NCBI RefSeq assembly: GCF_002214545.1
Contig: NZ_CP015105.1
Coordinates: 310,001 to 374,000, forward strand
Direction: 5' to 3'
Length of the DNA stretch: 64,000 bases
DNA from: Thermococcus thioreducens
Lineage (GTDB): Archaea; Methanobacteriota_B; Thermococci; Thermococcales; Thermococcaceae
Position 1 is the stretch's first letter; each line of letters starts with the position of its first letter. This document shows positions 32,929 to 42,115 of this stretch, one piece after another. Both the position numbers and the translations under genes were made by a program. A model generated the notes under the pieces. It ran no database searches and was not told the origin of the DNA. It worked only from the letters and a program-made list of their open reading frames with translations.

Positions 32929-34671
32929 GTGATATATGTAAAGTTGACTATACTACACATTGTGCCGTCCGGAGGGGCCGTCCTATCTAAAGATGAACTG
33001 CGCGAACTGGTGCTCTCGTGGCAGATAAAGGAGGCCGTCAGGCTGGCTATGGAAGACAGCGACGTCCTCCTGATGCTCTTGGACTTGGTTAGGGAGGATG
33101 ACGTGAATACAAAGGTTAGAGCGCTGCTTGCCCTCTACGAGGTTTTGAAGGGAGAGGACGGGGAAACAAAGCTTCTTGTAATCAACGAAGGTTTTGATGC
33201 AATAATTTCTGCACTGAAGTCAAAAGAACCCCGCCTTGTAACGAAATCCCTGAAGGTCCTCTCTGCACTGGTGGAGGGATTTCCCCTGAGGAAGGAGGAG
33301 TTTCTGAAGCTGGTGGATATCCTGGTTGAGCTGGTAAAAGACCCTGGAATGGAGTTTGCTTCCATTGAAATGGCCGAGCTGGTTACGAAGCTAACAGTTG
33401 CCCAGCCTTCTCCTGCGGTTCGCTCCAAAGTCGCCTGGCTGATTTCCAGTGACAATCCCCGTTTGAAGGGAATGGGGCTCAGGCTTCTGCTCAACATCTT
33501 TGTGTTTACAGGAGACCCTAAAAGCTTTAAAACGCTCCTTGAGGGGGCATCGGAACTCCTTTTGAGCGATGATGACATACTGGTGGACTTCGTCCTTGAT
33601 GTGCTCGCGGAGGCACTTCAGAGGGGGGTTCCGGAGGATGCCATGAAAGTTCTTCCCCGGGTTCTTTCGAGGGTTAAAAGGATTGTCGCCCGCAGTGATG
33701 ATTTCTTTATCCGCTCAAAGGCAAAAAGACTGGCCCGTATGGGTGAGGAGGCGCTCTATAATTACTACCGCTCCAGGCCAGAAGAGGCTAAGAACACCCT
33801 TCACAGGCTTGTGCTGAACGGAGAATACTCCACGGCGATGGATCTGGCCATTTCACTCGGCGATGAATTTCTCATTAAGTGGCTCTCAAAGACCCTCGAA
33901 AAAGAGGGAGTGGAGGAGTTCACCCCCAGGGTTCAGGTTGTCGGTGGCCCGAGAGGTGGCTCTGCTGGAGTTGTGGAGTTTTCGCCTCCAGCTCCCTCTG
34001 AACGACAGAGGAAACCTGCCGGAATTACTGTGGAGAAGTTTTCCGACGTAGAATCCATACCCTCCCTTGAGAGGGTGATAGAGGAGGGGGACGCCGAGGC
34101 GTTGCTGGATATCCTCCGCTCGCGGCCGGATTCCGTTCGGGAGATTGAGAGGTTCCTCCGTTCGGGAGACCCTGGAAAGAGGTCGAACGCCCTTTGGACA
34201 CTCTCAAGGCTTGTAAACAGGATGAACAATGGAGAATTTGAATTGCTGTATCCCCTGATACCTACGTTCTTTGACGTGGCCGATTCCGGAAACCCCTGGG
34301 AGAGGAACAAGGGAGCAAAAATTCTTGCAATCCTTGCCTCAAAAGGCGGCAGGCAAGATATCCTTGAAAAGATGCTCTCCCTGCTCCCGGAGCATCCAGT
34401 TCCTGCGCTGGAGTTCTTCAGCTACTACTTTATCTACACCTGGGACGAGGAGGCGGTGTCTAGAGTACTGAGGTTCCTGAAGGGGGCTCTTTCAAACCAT
34501 GAACTTCAGTTCTCTGCCCTCATGGTTCTCGATGCGGTAACGATGTGGGGGATACGCCCCGAAATAGACAGGGAAAGCTTCCTGCCAATTCTTGAGGGCC
34601 TCATTAACTCGGACGACGATGAGATACGTAAGGTTGCGAGAAGGGTCATGGAAAGGTTCAAAACTGCGTGA
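32929..34671 (+). CDS. HEAT/ARM-repeat-like protein 2
   Basis: A solenoid protein of about 560-580 aa. The first 300 residues parallel the upstream gene, a Pro/Gly-rich linker follows (about 335-365), then a second helical array. The start is uncertain: GTG 32929 and GTG 32962 are possible, but the strong GGAGGGG at 32971-32977 is spaced for codon 32983 (CTA), which is exactly where the paralogue's start aligns. I give the longest frame. Confidence 0.75.
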   Translation: MIYVKLTILHIVPSGGAVLSKDELRELVLSWQIKEAVRLAMEDSDVLLMLLDLVREDDVNTKVRALLALYEVLKGEDGETKLLVINEGFDAIISALKSKEPRLVTKSLKVLSALVEGFPLRKEEFLKLVDILVELVKDPGMEFASIEMAELVTKLTVAQPSPAVRSKVAWLISSDNPRLKGMGLRLLLNIFVFTGDPKSFKTLLEGASELLLSDDDILVDFVLDVLAEALQRGVPEDAMKVLPRVLSRVKRIVARSDDFFIRSKAKRLARMGEEALYNYYRSRPEEAKNTLHRLVLNGEYSTAMDLAISLGDEFLIKWLSKTLEKEGVEEFTPRVQVVGGPRGGSAGVVEFSPPAPSERQRKPAGITVEKFSDVESIPSLERVIEEGDAEALLDILRSRPDSVREIERFLRSGDPGKRSNALWTLSRLVNRMNNGEFELLYPLIPTFFDVADSGNPWERNKGAKILAILASKGGRQDILEKMLSLLPEHPVPALEFFSYYFIYTWDEEAVSRVLRFLKGALSNHELQFSALMVLDAVTMWGIRPEIDRESFLPILEGLINSDDDEIRKVARRVMERFKTA

Positions 34672-34697
34672 CTCCAGCTCACACGGGGGGAGACAAT

Positions 34698-36026
34698 TTG
34701 GGAAAGCTCAAGCTCAGTGACAGACAGCTGTATGCACTTATTGAGGCCGTGAAGCTCGGCGAGGAGGTAAAGCCGAGCCAGCAGGCGAAGAGGAAGGCCT
34801 TCGCGAAGTACAAAATCAACGGCTGGGAGAACTCCAAGCTGACGGGGATATTTTACTCCATCCAGAGGAGGCTCGGGCTGATAGATGAGGTTATCGAGGA
34901 GCTTGTTGGAGTTTCCCCGCTGGTACTCGACCCCTGGCTGAGGGCTACCCTCAGGGTGGCCGTTGAGATTGCGGTTTTCAGGGATCCCAGCGAAAAAACC
35001 CGGGGGCACCTTAGGGGCCTTGCCCGGTTTCTGTCGAAGAGGACGCACCCCTACGTCGGCTATTACTACTACGACTTCCTCCCGAAGGTTTTCGAATACG
35101 TCCCTGTTATCGATACGGAGGAAAAGCGGCTGAAATGGGACTACCTGTTCCCGGAGTGGTTCATAGTGAAGATGAGGGGGCTGGTGGGGGACGAGGCCGA
35201 GGAGCTCCTCAAGGCACTCAACGAGACCCTGCCCACGAGCATCAGGGTCAACCTCCTGAAGGCAAGCGTTGAGGACGTTGAGCACTATCTGAGAAAAAAG
35301 AGCGTCCGCTTCGAGAGGAGCGAGCGGGTAGAGACCGTCATCAGGATTCTTGACCCCTTCAACCCGGAATGGCTCTTCAACAAGGGCTTCGCCGTAGCCC
35401 AGGAGGAGGCTGCTGCCGTCGCATCGCTTGTACTGGCTCCGAAGCCCAGCGAGACCGTCGTCGACCTGGCAGCTGCTCCCGGTGGCAAGACAGCCCACAT
35501 GGCGGAGCTGATGAAAAACGAGGGGAAAATCTACGCCTTCGATGTTGATAAAGCCAGAATAAAGCGCATGAATGAGGTTCTCAGGCGTACTGGCGTTGAA
35601 ATTGCCGAGACACTCAGAGCGGACGGAAGGAAGGCCCCTGATATTCTTGGGGAGGGGATCGCCGATAGGGTGATGCTCGATGCGCCGTGCACGAGCGACG
35701 GGACGATAGCCAAGAACCCGGAGCTGAGGTGGCGCCTCCGCGAGAAGAACATCCCAAAGGTAGTGGAGCTTCAGAAAGAACTCCTTGAGAGCGCCTGGAA
35801 GCTCCTGAAGCCTGGTGGAAGGTTACTCTACTCGACGTGCTCGATGTTCCGTGAGGAGAACGAGGGCGTTGTGGAGTGGTTCCTGGGCAGGCACCCCGAT
35901 GCGGGGCTTATCCCCCTGACCGGCCCCTACGACCCTGGTTTCTTGCCGGGGACGATGAGGGCCTGGCCCCACAGGCATAAGACTATAGGGTTCTTCTACG
36001 CGTTGATAGAAAAGAGAGGGGATTAG
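34698..36026 (+). CDS. NOL1/NOP2/Sun family RNA m5C methyltransferase
   Basis: A 442-aa enzyme. A NusB-like RNA-binding domain (about 1-150) precedes a methyltransferase with LAAAPGGKTAHMAEL, catalytic Cys in DAPCTSDGT and a second Cys in YSTCSMF. It makes 5-methylcytosine in rRNA or tRNA. TTG at 34698 is chosen because GGGGGGAG lies 5-6 nt upstream; the ORF to 34668 has no site. Convergent with mscS, with overlapping stop codons. Confidence 0.9.
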   Translation: MGKLKLSDRQLYALIEAVKLGEEVKPSQQAKRKAFAKYKINGWENSKLTGIFYSIQRRLGLIDEVIEELVGVSPLVLDPWLRATLRVAVEIAVFRDPSEKTRGHLRGLARFLSKRTHPYVGYYYYDFLPKVFEYVPVIDTEEKRLKWDYLFPEWFIVKMRGLVGDEAEELLKALNETLPTSIRVNLLKASVEDVEHYLRKKSVRFERSERVETVIRILDPFNPEWLFNKGFAVAQEEAAAVASLVLAPKPSETVVDLAAAPGGKTAHMAELMKNEGKIYAFDVDKARIKRMNEVLRRTGVEIAETLRADGRKAPDILGEGIADRVMLDAPCTSDGTIAKNPELRWRLREKNIPKVVELQKELLESAWKLLKPGGRLLYSTCSMFREENEGVVEWFLGRHPDAGLIPLTGPYDPGFLPGTMRAWPHRHKTIGFFYALIEKRGD

Positions 36027-37111
36027 GTGCCCTCTCCGCTCCCCTCCGGTTTCTCAGGGGGTTCCTCGATTCTGACCCTCAGATCGTTGGCGAACCAGTT
36101 CACCCTCTGCGGGAACGGTATCTCTATGCCTTCTCTGTCGAGGGCCTTTTTGACATCGAGCACTATCCGGGTTCTCACATCGAACCACTTCTCGCTGGGT
36201 GCCCACGCCCTGATGGCTATCACGACAGCGCTGTCGGAAAGCTCGCTTATGTACACCGCCGGTTCGGGCTCGGCGAGCACCAGGGGGATGGCGTCCAGTA
36301 CCTCCTTGATTATCTCCACCGCCCTGTCGGCGTCGGTGCTGTAGGCTATCCCGACCTGGATGTCCACTCTCCTGACGGGGTGCCGCATCAGGTTCACGAT
36401 GTTGCTGTTGAATAGCTTCTCGTTCGGTATCCTTATCAGCGTCCCGTCCCAGGAGCGTATTCTTGTGGAGAATATCCTTATGTCCTCAACGATTCCACCT
36501 GCGTCTCCGACTTTAACCGCGTCCCCTATCTGGAGGGGCTTGTCGAAGTACATGAAGACTCCCGAGATAAAGTTCGAAACTACTGTCTGGGCCGAGAAAC
36601 CAAGGATGATACCGGTTATTCCCGCCGCCGCCAGGAGGGCGCTGAGCTGGGCGCTAACCCCCGCAAAGCTCAGCGCCATAAAGAATGCGATGGTTACAAG
36701 GACGTAGTAGAACAGCTTGGCCCTGATAACAACGTCGGGCCCGGGCTCTCCCCCGGAGCCCTCTATCATGTAGTCCCTGGACTTCCTTGCTATCAGGTAC
36801 GTGAAGTAGAAGAACCCCGCGGCGAAGGCGATGTTCCCGACTGTTGTTGGCCCGATGCTGTAGTTCATTATCCCGAGAACGTACAGCGCCCAGATCGCCC
36901 CCCCGAGGACGAACATCCTGAAGAGTATGTCAGCCGTATCCTGGTTTATTATCCATTTCAGGGAAGTCTCTTTGGACTTTCTGATGATGAGCTTTCTGAT
37001 GACCCTCCCAGCCAGAAGGGCAACCACAATTATCACTGCCGCCTTGAGGATGTCCTCAACGGCCAGTTCAACCGGCAGGGGAGGTAGCCAGGGCAGTGTG
37101 ACGTTGGCCAT
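36023..37111 (-). CDS. MscS-type mechanosensitive channel
   Basis: A 362-aa membrane protein. About five helices are followed by the MscS beta domain (QTVVSNFISGVFMYFDKPLQIGDAVKVGD) and the C-terminal alpha/beta domain. The pore helix AGITGIILGFSAQ is glycine- and alanine-rich as in MscS. Releases solutes on osmotic downshock. ATG at 37111 with GAGGTGGTAGG, overlapping the DUF432 gene. Confidence 0.93.
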   Translation of the reverse strand: MANVTLPWLPPLPVELAVEDILKAAVIIVVALLAGRVIRKLIIRKSKETSLKWIINQDTADILFRMFVLGGAIWALYVLGIMNYSIGPTTVGNIAFAAGFFYFTYLIARKSRDYMIEGSGGEPGPDVVIRAKLFYYVLVTIAFFMALSFAGVSAQLSALLAAAGITGIILGFSAQTVVSNFISGVFMYFDKPLQIGDAVKVGDAGGIVEDIRIFSTRIRSWDGTLIRIPNEKLFNSNIVNLMRHPVRRVDIQVGIAYSTDADRAVEIIKEVLDAIPLVLAEPEPAVYISELSDSAVVIAIRAWAPSEKWFDVRTRIVLDVKKALDREGIEIPFPQRVNWFANDLRVRIEEPPEKPEGSGEGT

Positions 37112-37113
37112 AC

Positions 37114-37752
37114 CTACCACCTCATCCTGAAGTTGGGTATCGGCTCCGCCTCATGGGTCTTCCCGAGGGTTCCGTCAGGTGGATTGCCTGTGTTGTTCAC
37201 CTCGTAGGGCTCCCTCGTTGTGAGCACAACCAGGGGGTAATAGGCTTTGTCTTTTGAATAAAACATGGCACTTCCCTTTATCGGAATGACGACCTTCTCC
37301 ACCAGCTTCCAGTCCCCGGTGGGGTTGTTTATGATGAGTTTTACAACACCCGGTGCCTCGGGGACTTCCGTGTAGAATCCGCTGGTGTGGTACCTGGCTA
37401 TGACCCCGGACGTTATCCTTCCGTAAAGCGCGTACTTCTCCCTCCCGACGACAAAGCGGTCTATCTCTGTCCCTCCGCTCCTGACGGTGATGTCTATCGG
37501 GGCGGATAGGTATCCGGTGAGCCTGTCCTTTGGGGGAACCGCTATCTTCTCCTGGAGCTTTATCATCAGGAACCTCACGCCGTAGCCCTCAGCTGGAGCC
37601 GGAAGGACGAACAGTCCGTTCTCACTCCTCTTTATGAGAACCCTCACTTCATCACGTCTGTAGAGAACGGTGTCCCCGGGTTTCTCAACGAGGTGAATTT
37701 TTTTGTCCAGGATTTTGATGAACTGGGTCTTCAGCTCGTGCTCTCCAAACAT
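37114..37752 (-). CDS. DUF432 family protein
   Basis: A 212-aa mainly beta protein, no signal peptide. Segments FLMIKLQEKIAVPPKDRLTGYLSAPID and KYALYGRITSGVIARY are typical of DUF432, which is often next to MscS genes in Thermococcales. The end is 3 nt from the MscS start, so they are co-expressed and may work together. Function unknown. Confidence 0.82.
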   Translation of the reverse strand: MFGEHELKTQFIKILDKKIHLVEKPGDTVLYRRDEVRVLIKRSENGLFVLPAPAEGYGVRFLMIKLQEKIAVPPKDRLTGYLSAPIDITVRSGGTEIDRFVVGREKYALYGRITSGVIARYHTSGFYTEVPEAPGVVKLIINNPTGDWKLVEKVVIPIKGSAMFYSKDKAYYPLVVLTTREPYEVNNTGNPPDGTLGKTHEAEPIPNFRMRW

Positions 37753-37806
37753 GAATAGAAATAGGGCTAGGAAAATTTAAAGTTGTCTAAAATTGGGAGA
37801 AGGAAT

Positions 37807-38859
37807 TCACTCCTCCTCGAATCCGATGTCTTCAAGTTTCATATAGGAGTATATGTTTGTTCCCCCTGCCACGAAGAGCCCCTCTGCCTCTAGGGGAACC
37901 GGCAGGTTTGGTGCTATTATCGCCCATCCGTTGCCCCTTGCGTCGCCAACGATGTATGACCATTCAACCCTCACGGTCTTGAAGGTCTTTTCGCCTATGC
38001 TGGTGGTTCCTTGTGGCTCTATTTTGTATTTGTACTGGTAGTTCATGAAGCCGTAGCTTCCCTCGGTTGATGTCATCAGGTTTTCTTCCTCCAGCACTCC
38101 CCAGAAGCCGAACGTCGTCATCGCGAAGAATGCCGTGTACGTAAGGTCAGTGTCCGGAACGTCAGCGAGACTGAAACCCTCGCTCATGTAGAAGTCATAG
38201 TCGTCCTTTCCAACGGCGCTCGGATTGTAAACCTCGTAGACGTTGTCCTTGTACTTGATCTTGAATCCAATGACCTCTGGATAGCCCATTCCAAAAGTCT
38301 GGGCTATCGGGAACAGGAAAAAGCCCTCATAGAACTCCAGCGGCTGAGTTCCCCACAGCCAGTACTCCACCGGTGCATCGAGCTGATCTGCGTTTATTGG
38401 TATAAGCTTCCCATAGTACTCGTAGGCATCGTACTCGCCCAGCTCGACTTTCCTGGCCTCCCCAGTCTGCATGTCCCATTCGGTTCCGTAAACTGTGACC
38501 TTGCCGGGGCCGCGTCTCTTTTCGACTTCGTATTCATAAACCGGTGTCCCCTCTGCCTGCCGGACCTTGATGCTGTACTTAAGATACGTTATCCTGTAAA
38601 CGCCGTCCCCAATGCGGACTGGCTTCGATGCGTCCCAGGGGTTGGCCCAGGTGGCGTATTCCGATGTGGCGGTGGTCGTTTCCTCTCCCGTCCCGGTTTC
38701 GCTGTACGTTTCAGTGGTCTCGCCCGTGCTCGTGTATTCCCCCTGGGTCGAGGTCGCAGGAGTTGTTGTGCTCCCGCTTCCTCCCAAGCATCCGCTCACG
38801 TTTATAAAAACCAAAAGAACGACAAAAATTGCAAAAACAGTCTTGGTCTTGACATTCAT
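37807..38859 (-). CDS. Surface lipoprotein 1, tandem paralogue
   Basis: A 350-aa lipoprotein with lipobox VSGCLGG (Cys24), a Thr/Ser/Glu-rich linker (about 28-70) probably O-glycosylated, and a beta-rich domain: WANPWDASKPVRIGDGVYRITYLKY. The same WxNPW...Y.ITYYKYRYKI block is in the next gene. Likely a cell-surface protein of unknown function; not a substrate-binding protein by fold. Confidence 0.75.
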   Translation of the reverse strand: MNVKTKTVFAIFVVLLVFINVSGCLGGSGSTTTPATSTQGEYTSTGETTETYSETGTGEETTTATSEYATWANPWDASKPVRIGDGVYRITYLKYSIKVRQAEGTPVYEYEVEKRRGPGKVTVYGTEWDMQTGEARKVELGEYDAYEYYGKLIPINADQLDAPVEYWLWGTQPLEFYEGFFLFPIAQTFGMGYPEVIGFKIKYKDNVYEVYNPSAVGKDDYDFYMSEGFSLADVPDTDLTYTAFFAMTTFGFWGVLEEENLMTSTEGSYGFMNYQYKYKIEPQGTTSIGEKTFKTVRVEWSYIVGDARGNGWAIIAPNLPVPLEAEGLFVAGGTNIYSYMKLEDIGFEEE

Positions 38860-38951
38860 ATTGTCCCAACTCCCAGTTATCTTACATCAAATACAACTGG
38901 GAAATACTTAAACATTTGCATAGTCAGGTAAAAGAAATGAGGAGAAGAGCC

Positions 38952-40100
38952 TCAGGGCAGGTTTTTATCCAGCTTCAGGTCTTCCAGTTTCAGGTAGCCG
39001 TAAACGACAGTTGTCTGACCTGTGTTTGGATCCTTGTAGGAGTAGTAGCCTTCGCTCTCAATCACCAGGGGCAGATCGGGTGAGAATTTTCCTTCTCCCT
39101 GGAGCTTGACGCCCTCCACAGTTCCTTCGTACTTCCACTGGTAGTTGACCAGCTTGAAGGTGAATCCGGAGTAGCTTGTAACGCCGTCGGGGCTTGTGCT
39201 CCATGTCCAGGTGTGACCCATTCCGTCGCTCCAGACGCCCGACTGCGGAACCAGAACGTTAACGTTGCTCCACTCATACCAGAATCCCAGATGTACGAGG
39301 GCAACCCATCCCATGTAAAGGTATCCGAGGTCTTCGTTCACAGCATCGGGCAGAGTCATGTCCCCATCAAAGCACGGGAAGAGGCCGCTCTGGAACGGGG
39401 CGGGGTTCATGACACTGAAGCTCCGTCCCTTGTAGTCGAACTGGATGCCGACAAAAACGTTGTCTCCGGCTCCGGTCGGGGACATGTACGAGAACCACAA
39501 CACGTCCCACGGATAGATGAACGCATCGCTCATGTTGGAGAGGTACCAGACCGTTATGGTGAGGGTATCGTCAAGCCCCGCGGCTTTGATGGGGTTAACA
39601 ACGGTTCTATAGGCGTAAGCTTCCTGCTCACCCAGATCTTTCTTGTTCCCCATAATGTCCATACCGCAAACGTTGACGGTGGTCTTATCAACGCTCTTCT
39701 CTATGACGTATTCATAAATCTGTGAGTTCTGATCCGGCTGAATCTTGTAGCGGTACTTGTAGTAGGTTATCCAGTATGTCTCGCCTTTGATGTTTATCGG
39801 GGCATACTCCCATGGGTTCTCCCAGTAGGCTTCCTCAGTAGGGGTCTGGGTTTCGGTTTCAGTGGCAGAGCTGGTCTCGGTCGCGGTTGTTTGGGTTTCC
39901 GTCACCGGGGATGGGGTTGTCCCGGAGGGAGCTGAAGGGCTGGGGGCGGATGACGGTGATGTAGCCTCGGTAGAAGTTCCCGGGGTGGTTGTTGGGGACG
40001 AGGGAGTGGTTGAGGTCTCCCCACCTCCCCCGAGACAGCCGCTCGCGACGACCATTCCGAGGAGCAACAATACCAACACGGCCGTTACGACACGTTTCAT
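38952..40100 (-). CDS. Surface lipoprotein 2, tandem paralogue
   Basis: A 382-aa lipoprotein with lipobox ASGCLGG, a long Ser/Thr/Pro linker (about 28-90), and the domain shared with its neighbour (WENPWEYAPINIKGETYWITYYKYRYKI, VYGYLKLEDL at the end; YSYMKLEDI in the paralogue). It probably arose by duplication. Separated by 92 nt, with its own AT-rich promoter. Confidence 0.75.
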   Translation of the reverse strand: MKRVVTAVLVLLLLGMVVASGCLGGGGETSTTPSSPTTTPGTSTEATSPSSAPSPSAPSGTTPSPVTETQTTATETSSATETETQTPTEEAYWENPWEYAPINIKGETYWITYYKYRYKIQPDQNSQIYEYVIEKSVDKTTVNVCGMDIMGNKKDLGEQEAYAYRTVVNPIKAAGLDDTLTITVWYLSNMSDAFIYPWDVLWFSYMSPTGAGDNVFVGIQFDYKGRSFSVMNPAPFQSGLFPCFDGDMTLPDAVNEDLGYLYMGWVALVHLGFWYEWSNVNVLVPQSGVWSDGMGHTWTWSTSPDGVTSYSGFTFKLVNYQWKYEGTVEGVKLQGEGKFSPDLPLVIESEGYYSYKDPNTGQTTVVYGYLKLEDLKLDKNLP

Positions 40101-40223
40101 CCAAATCCCTCCGAACCCGCAAAAAAGGAAGCGGGTCGTATAGACATGTTATATTCTTGTCACTCGTCATATTAAAAACTTTCTAAGACTTCAAACAAAA
40201 CTGAAGCGGTTGAATATATGCCC

Positions 40224-40883
40224 CTACTCTCTCAAGGCTGCCGATTTGAAAAGTCTGAAAAATGACTTTGCTTCCTTCCCCAGCCTGAGGCCCGTGTAGG
40301 TCGCCAGATCAAAAATGGAGGGAACCTTTTCGATGATGCCGACATCGGCGGTCGCCACGGTGTCGTGAGTTTTAAGCTCGAAATCCGGGCTCTTGACGAG
40401 TCGGACCTCCCCTGCCACATCCTCGACCTCTAGTGCCTCCTCGGTGAGCTTTCTGATGATGCCGCTTTGGGAAACGCTTCTGCCGTAGAAGAAAACCGCC
40501 TCTGAAACCTCCAGCTCAAGGAGCGCCCCGGCTATTTCACGGAGCAGGTTTTCTGTCTCTTCTTTGAGCCTGTACTTTCCCTGATATTTTAAGTCCCTCA
40601 CGAGCCCGTCCTCACAGAGTATGGCCTTTCCCTCAAGGAGCGATTCGAGGGTTATCAGGACGTTGAAGCCGTCTATGGCCAGAACTTTCCCCCTGAGCTC
40701 ATTGGGCCCCAGAATTTTTTTCCCGACCTCCTCGATCCATGAGTCGGGAAACACGCACCTGGCCAGCAGGTGCCTCTCCTCTCTGCTTAGCCTGTAGTGG
40801 TTGGCCACGAATTCGAGGGCATACTTCTTTCTGTAGCCCCTGTTGAGGAGGTATTTAAGGTCACGGTAGGCCTCGAAGAGCAT
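40224..40883 (-). CDS. DUF434 family protein
   Basis: A 219-aa soluble protein. DUF434 segments: EAYRDLKYLLNRGYRKKYALEFVANHYRL, KVLAIDGFNVLITLESLLEGK, and KTHDTVATADVGIIEK. The Asp-rich IDGFN motif suggests a PIN-like nuclease fold, but the activity is not known. A TATA box lies 26 nt before the ATG at 40883 and no RBS is present, so leaderless. Confidence 0.82.
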   Translation of the reverse strand: MLFEAYRDLKYLLNRGYRKKYALEFVANHYRLSREERHLLARCVFPDSWIEEVGKKILGPNELRGKVLAIDGFNVLITLESLLEGKAILCEDGLVRDLKYQGKYRLKEETENLLREIAGALLELEVSEAVFFYGRSVSQSGIIRKLTEEALEVEDVAGEVRLVKSPDFELKTHDTVATADVGIIEKVPSIFDLATYTGLRLGKEAKSFFRLFKSAALRE

Positions 40884-40904
40884 GGTGAAAATTTGGGGGA
40901 GGGA

Positions 40905-40914
40905 GTTAAATAAC
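40905..40914 (-). promoter_or_regulatory. TATA box of the DUF434 gene
   Basis: Reverse strand GTTATTTAAC, centred about 26 nt before the ATG. It sits in the last codons of the HD-domain gene, whose stop is at 40906. Confidence 0.5.
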
Positions 40915-41676
40915 CTTCTCCATGAGCTCTTCCCCAACGTGGATCCTCAGCTTTACCTTCCCGCTCAGGAGGGAGCTCTTCACCTTCTTTGTCAGTATCT
41001 CATCAACCTGGAAGATGCCTGCGAGATGCTTCATCCATATCTCAATGACTATGGGTTGCTCTTCAGTACCCTCCTTGATATCGACCTTCTCTATGGCGAG
41101 TGCTGAAACGGCGTGTATGTCGACCCTGTCCCTCTTGTGGGCCAGTCTGCTCCTTCCGGCCTCCATGTCGCAGCCGTCGGCTACGGTAACCAGCGAGCCT
41201 TCTATGGTGGTGCACGGGACGTGTTCGTCGTGGGTGTATATAGCGTTCAGTGTCAGTGCCTTGAGCAGCAGCGGGTCGTCCCCTTCGAACTCCGCGACGA
41301 GCTTTTCCACTATCGGCTCGGCCAGGAAGGCGCTGAACCCGTAGTGGTTGACGCGGTGAACCATGTTCCCTATGTCGTGGAACAGGGCCCCAAAGGCGAC
41401 TATGAACTTGCTCCACCTGAAGGGCTTGCCGAGCTTTTCTGCCGTCGTCTGGATTCCGAACTTCCGGATGATGTTCAGAAGCTCCAGCGCGCGCCTGGTG
41501 GTTAGGAGGACGTGGATCGGCCCGTGGTCGTTGAACTGGTAAACGTTCAGGACGATGTAGTTGGTGGTCTCGAAGTAGTAGCGGTACTCCCTGAATGCCC
41601 TCTCGTAGAGCCCGTAGAGCTCCTCATCTTCGAGAAGTTTCTTAATCTCGCCCAGCAGTTCTTTTTCCGTGTACAT
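40906..41676 (-). CDS. HD-domain metal-dependent phosphohydrolase
   Basis: A 256-aa protein with the HD signature: His in NDHGPIHVLLTTRR, HD in GALFHDIGNMVHRVNH, a later His in IYTHDEHV and Asp in TVADGCDMEAGR. Such enzymes cleave nucleotides or phosphodiesters. ATG at 41676 follows GGGTGAAAA. Conserved next to DUF434, suggesting linked function by inference. Confidence 0.85.
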   Translation of the reverse strand: MYTEKELLGEIKKLLEDEELYGLYERAFREYRYYFETTNYIVLNVYQFNDHGPIHVLLTTRRALELLNIIRKFGIQTTAEKLGKPFRWSKFIVAFGALFHDIGNMVHRVNHYGFSAFLAEPIVEKLVAEFEGDDPLLLKALTLNAIYTHDEHVPCTTIEGSLVTVADGCDMEAGRSRLAHKRDRVDIHAVSALAIEKVDIKEGTEEQPIVIEIWMKHLAGIFQVDEILTKKVKSSLLSGKVKLRIHVGEELMEKVI

Positions 41677-41769
41677 CTTTTTCACCCAAGGGCGTGGGGA
41701 GGAAGGGGTTTTAAGAATTGTGTCGAAATGGATAAATATGAGGTCACTGAAATAATAGCTGTGGTAGGT

Positions 41770-41958
41770 ATGGAAAGTGTGAGGGCAGTTTACAGGCATG
41801 GGGTGCTGGTTCCTGAGAATAGGCTTGATTTAAAAGAAGGTGAAGAGGTAATCATCGTCCTTAAAAAGCCGAGTAGGATTGACAGGTATTTTGGCATATT
41901 TAAAAAGGAGGACGTTGAAAAGGTCATAGAGGAGATAGAGAATGAGGGTGTTCTTTGA
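41770..41958 (+). CDS. AF2212-like (DUF104) antitoxin
   Basis: A 62-aa protein with the VRAVYRHGVLVPENRLDLKEGEEVIIVL motif of DUF104 antitoxins. Its stop overlaps the start of the VapC gene by 17 nt, the usual antitoxin-toxin order. The antitoxin is intact, but its partner is interrupted by an insertion element. Confidence 0.88.
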   Translation: MESVRAVYRHGVLVPENRLDLKEGEEVIIVLKKPSRIDRYFGIFKKEDVEKVIEEIENEGVL

Positions 41959-42047
41959 CAGCAACGTGTTCCTGAAGTTCCTTGGAGGCGAGGAAAAAGC
42001 CCGCAGTCTTATTGAGCTCGTTGAGTTGGGAGAAATTGAAGGGGCTG
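41942..42047 (+). pseudogene. vapC: vapC 5' part (PIN toxin split by the insertion element)
   Basis: Starts MRVFFDSNVFLKFLGGEEKA with the first PIN Asp (FFDSN). After GAVL the frame hits TAG inside the insertion element. Codons to 42047 join in phase with 43894 to restore a full PIN protein (EIEGA then VINPVVLSEVSYGY). Confidence 0.88.
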
Positions 42048-42115
42048 TTCTATAGATGATAACAAGCGAGACGGTTAAATACTTTTGTTACTCAATTCTT
42101 CTTGGTGAGGGGTGA

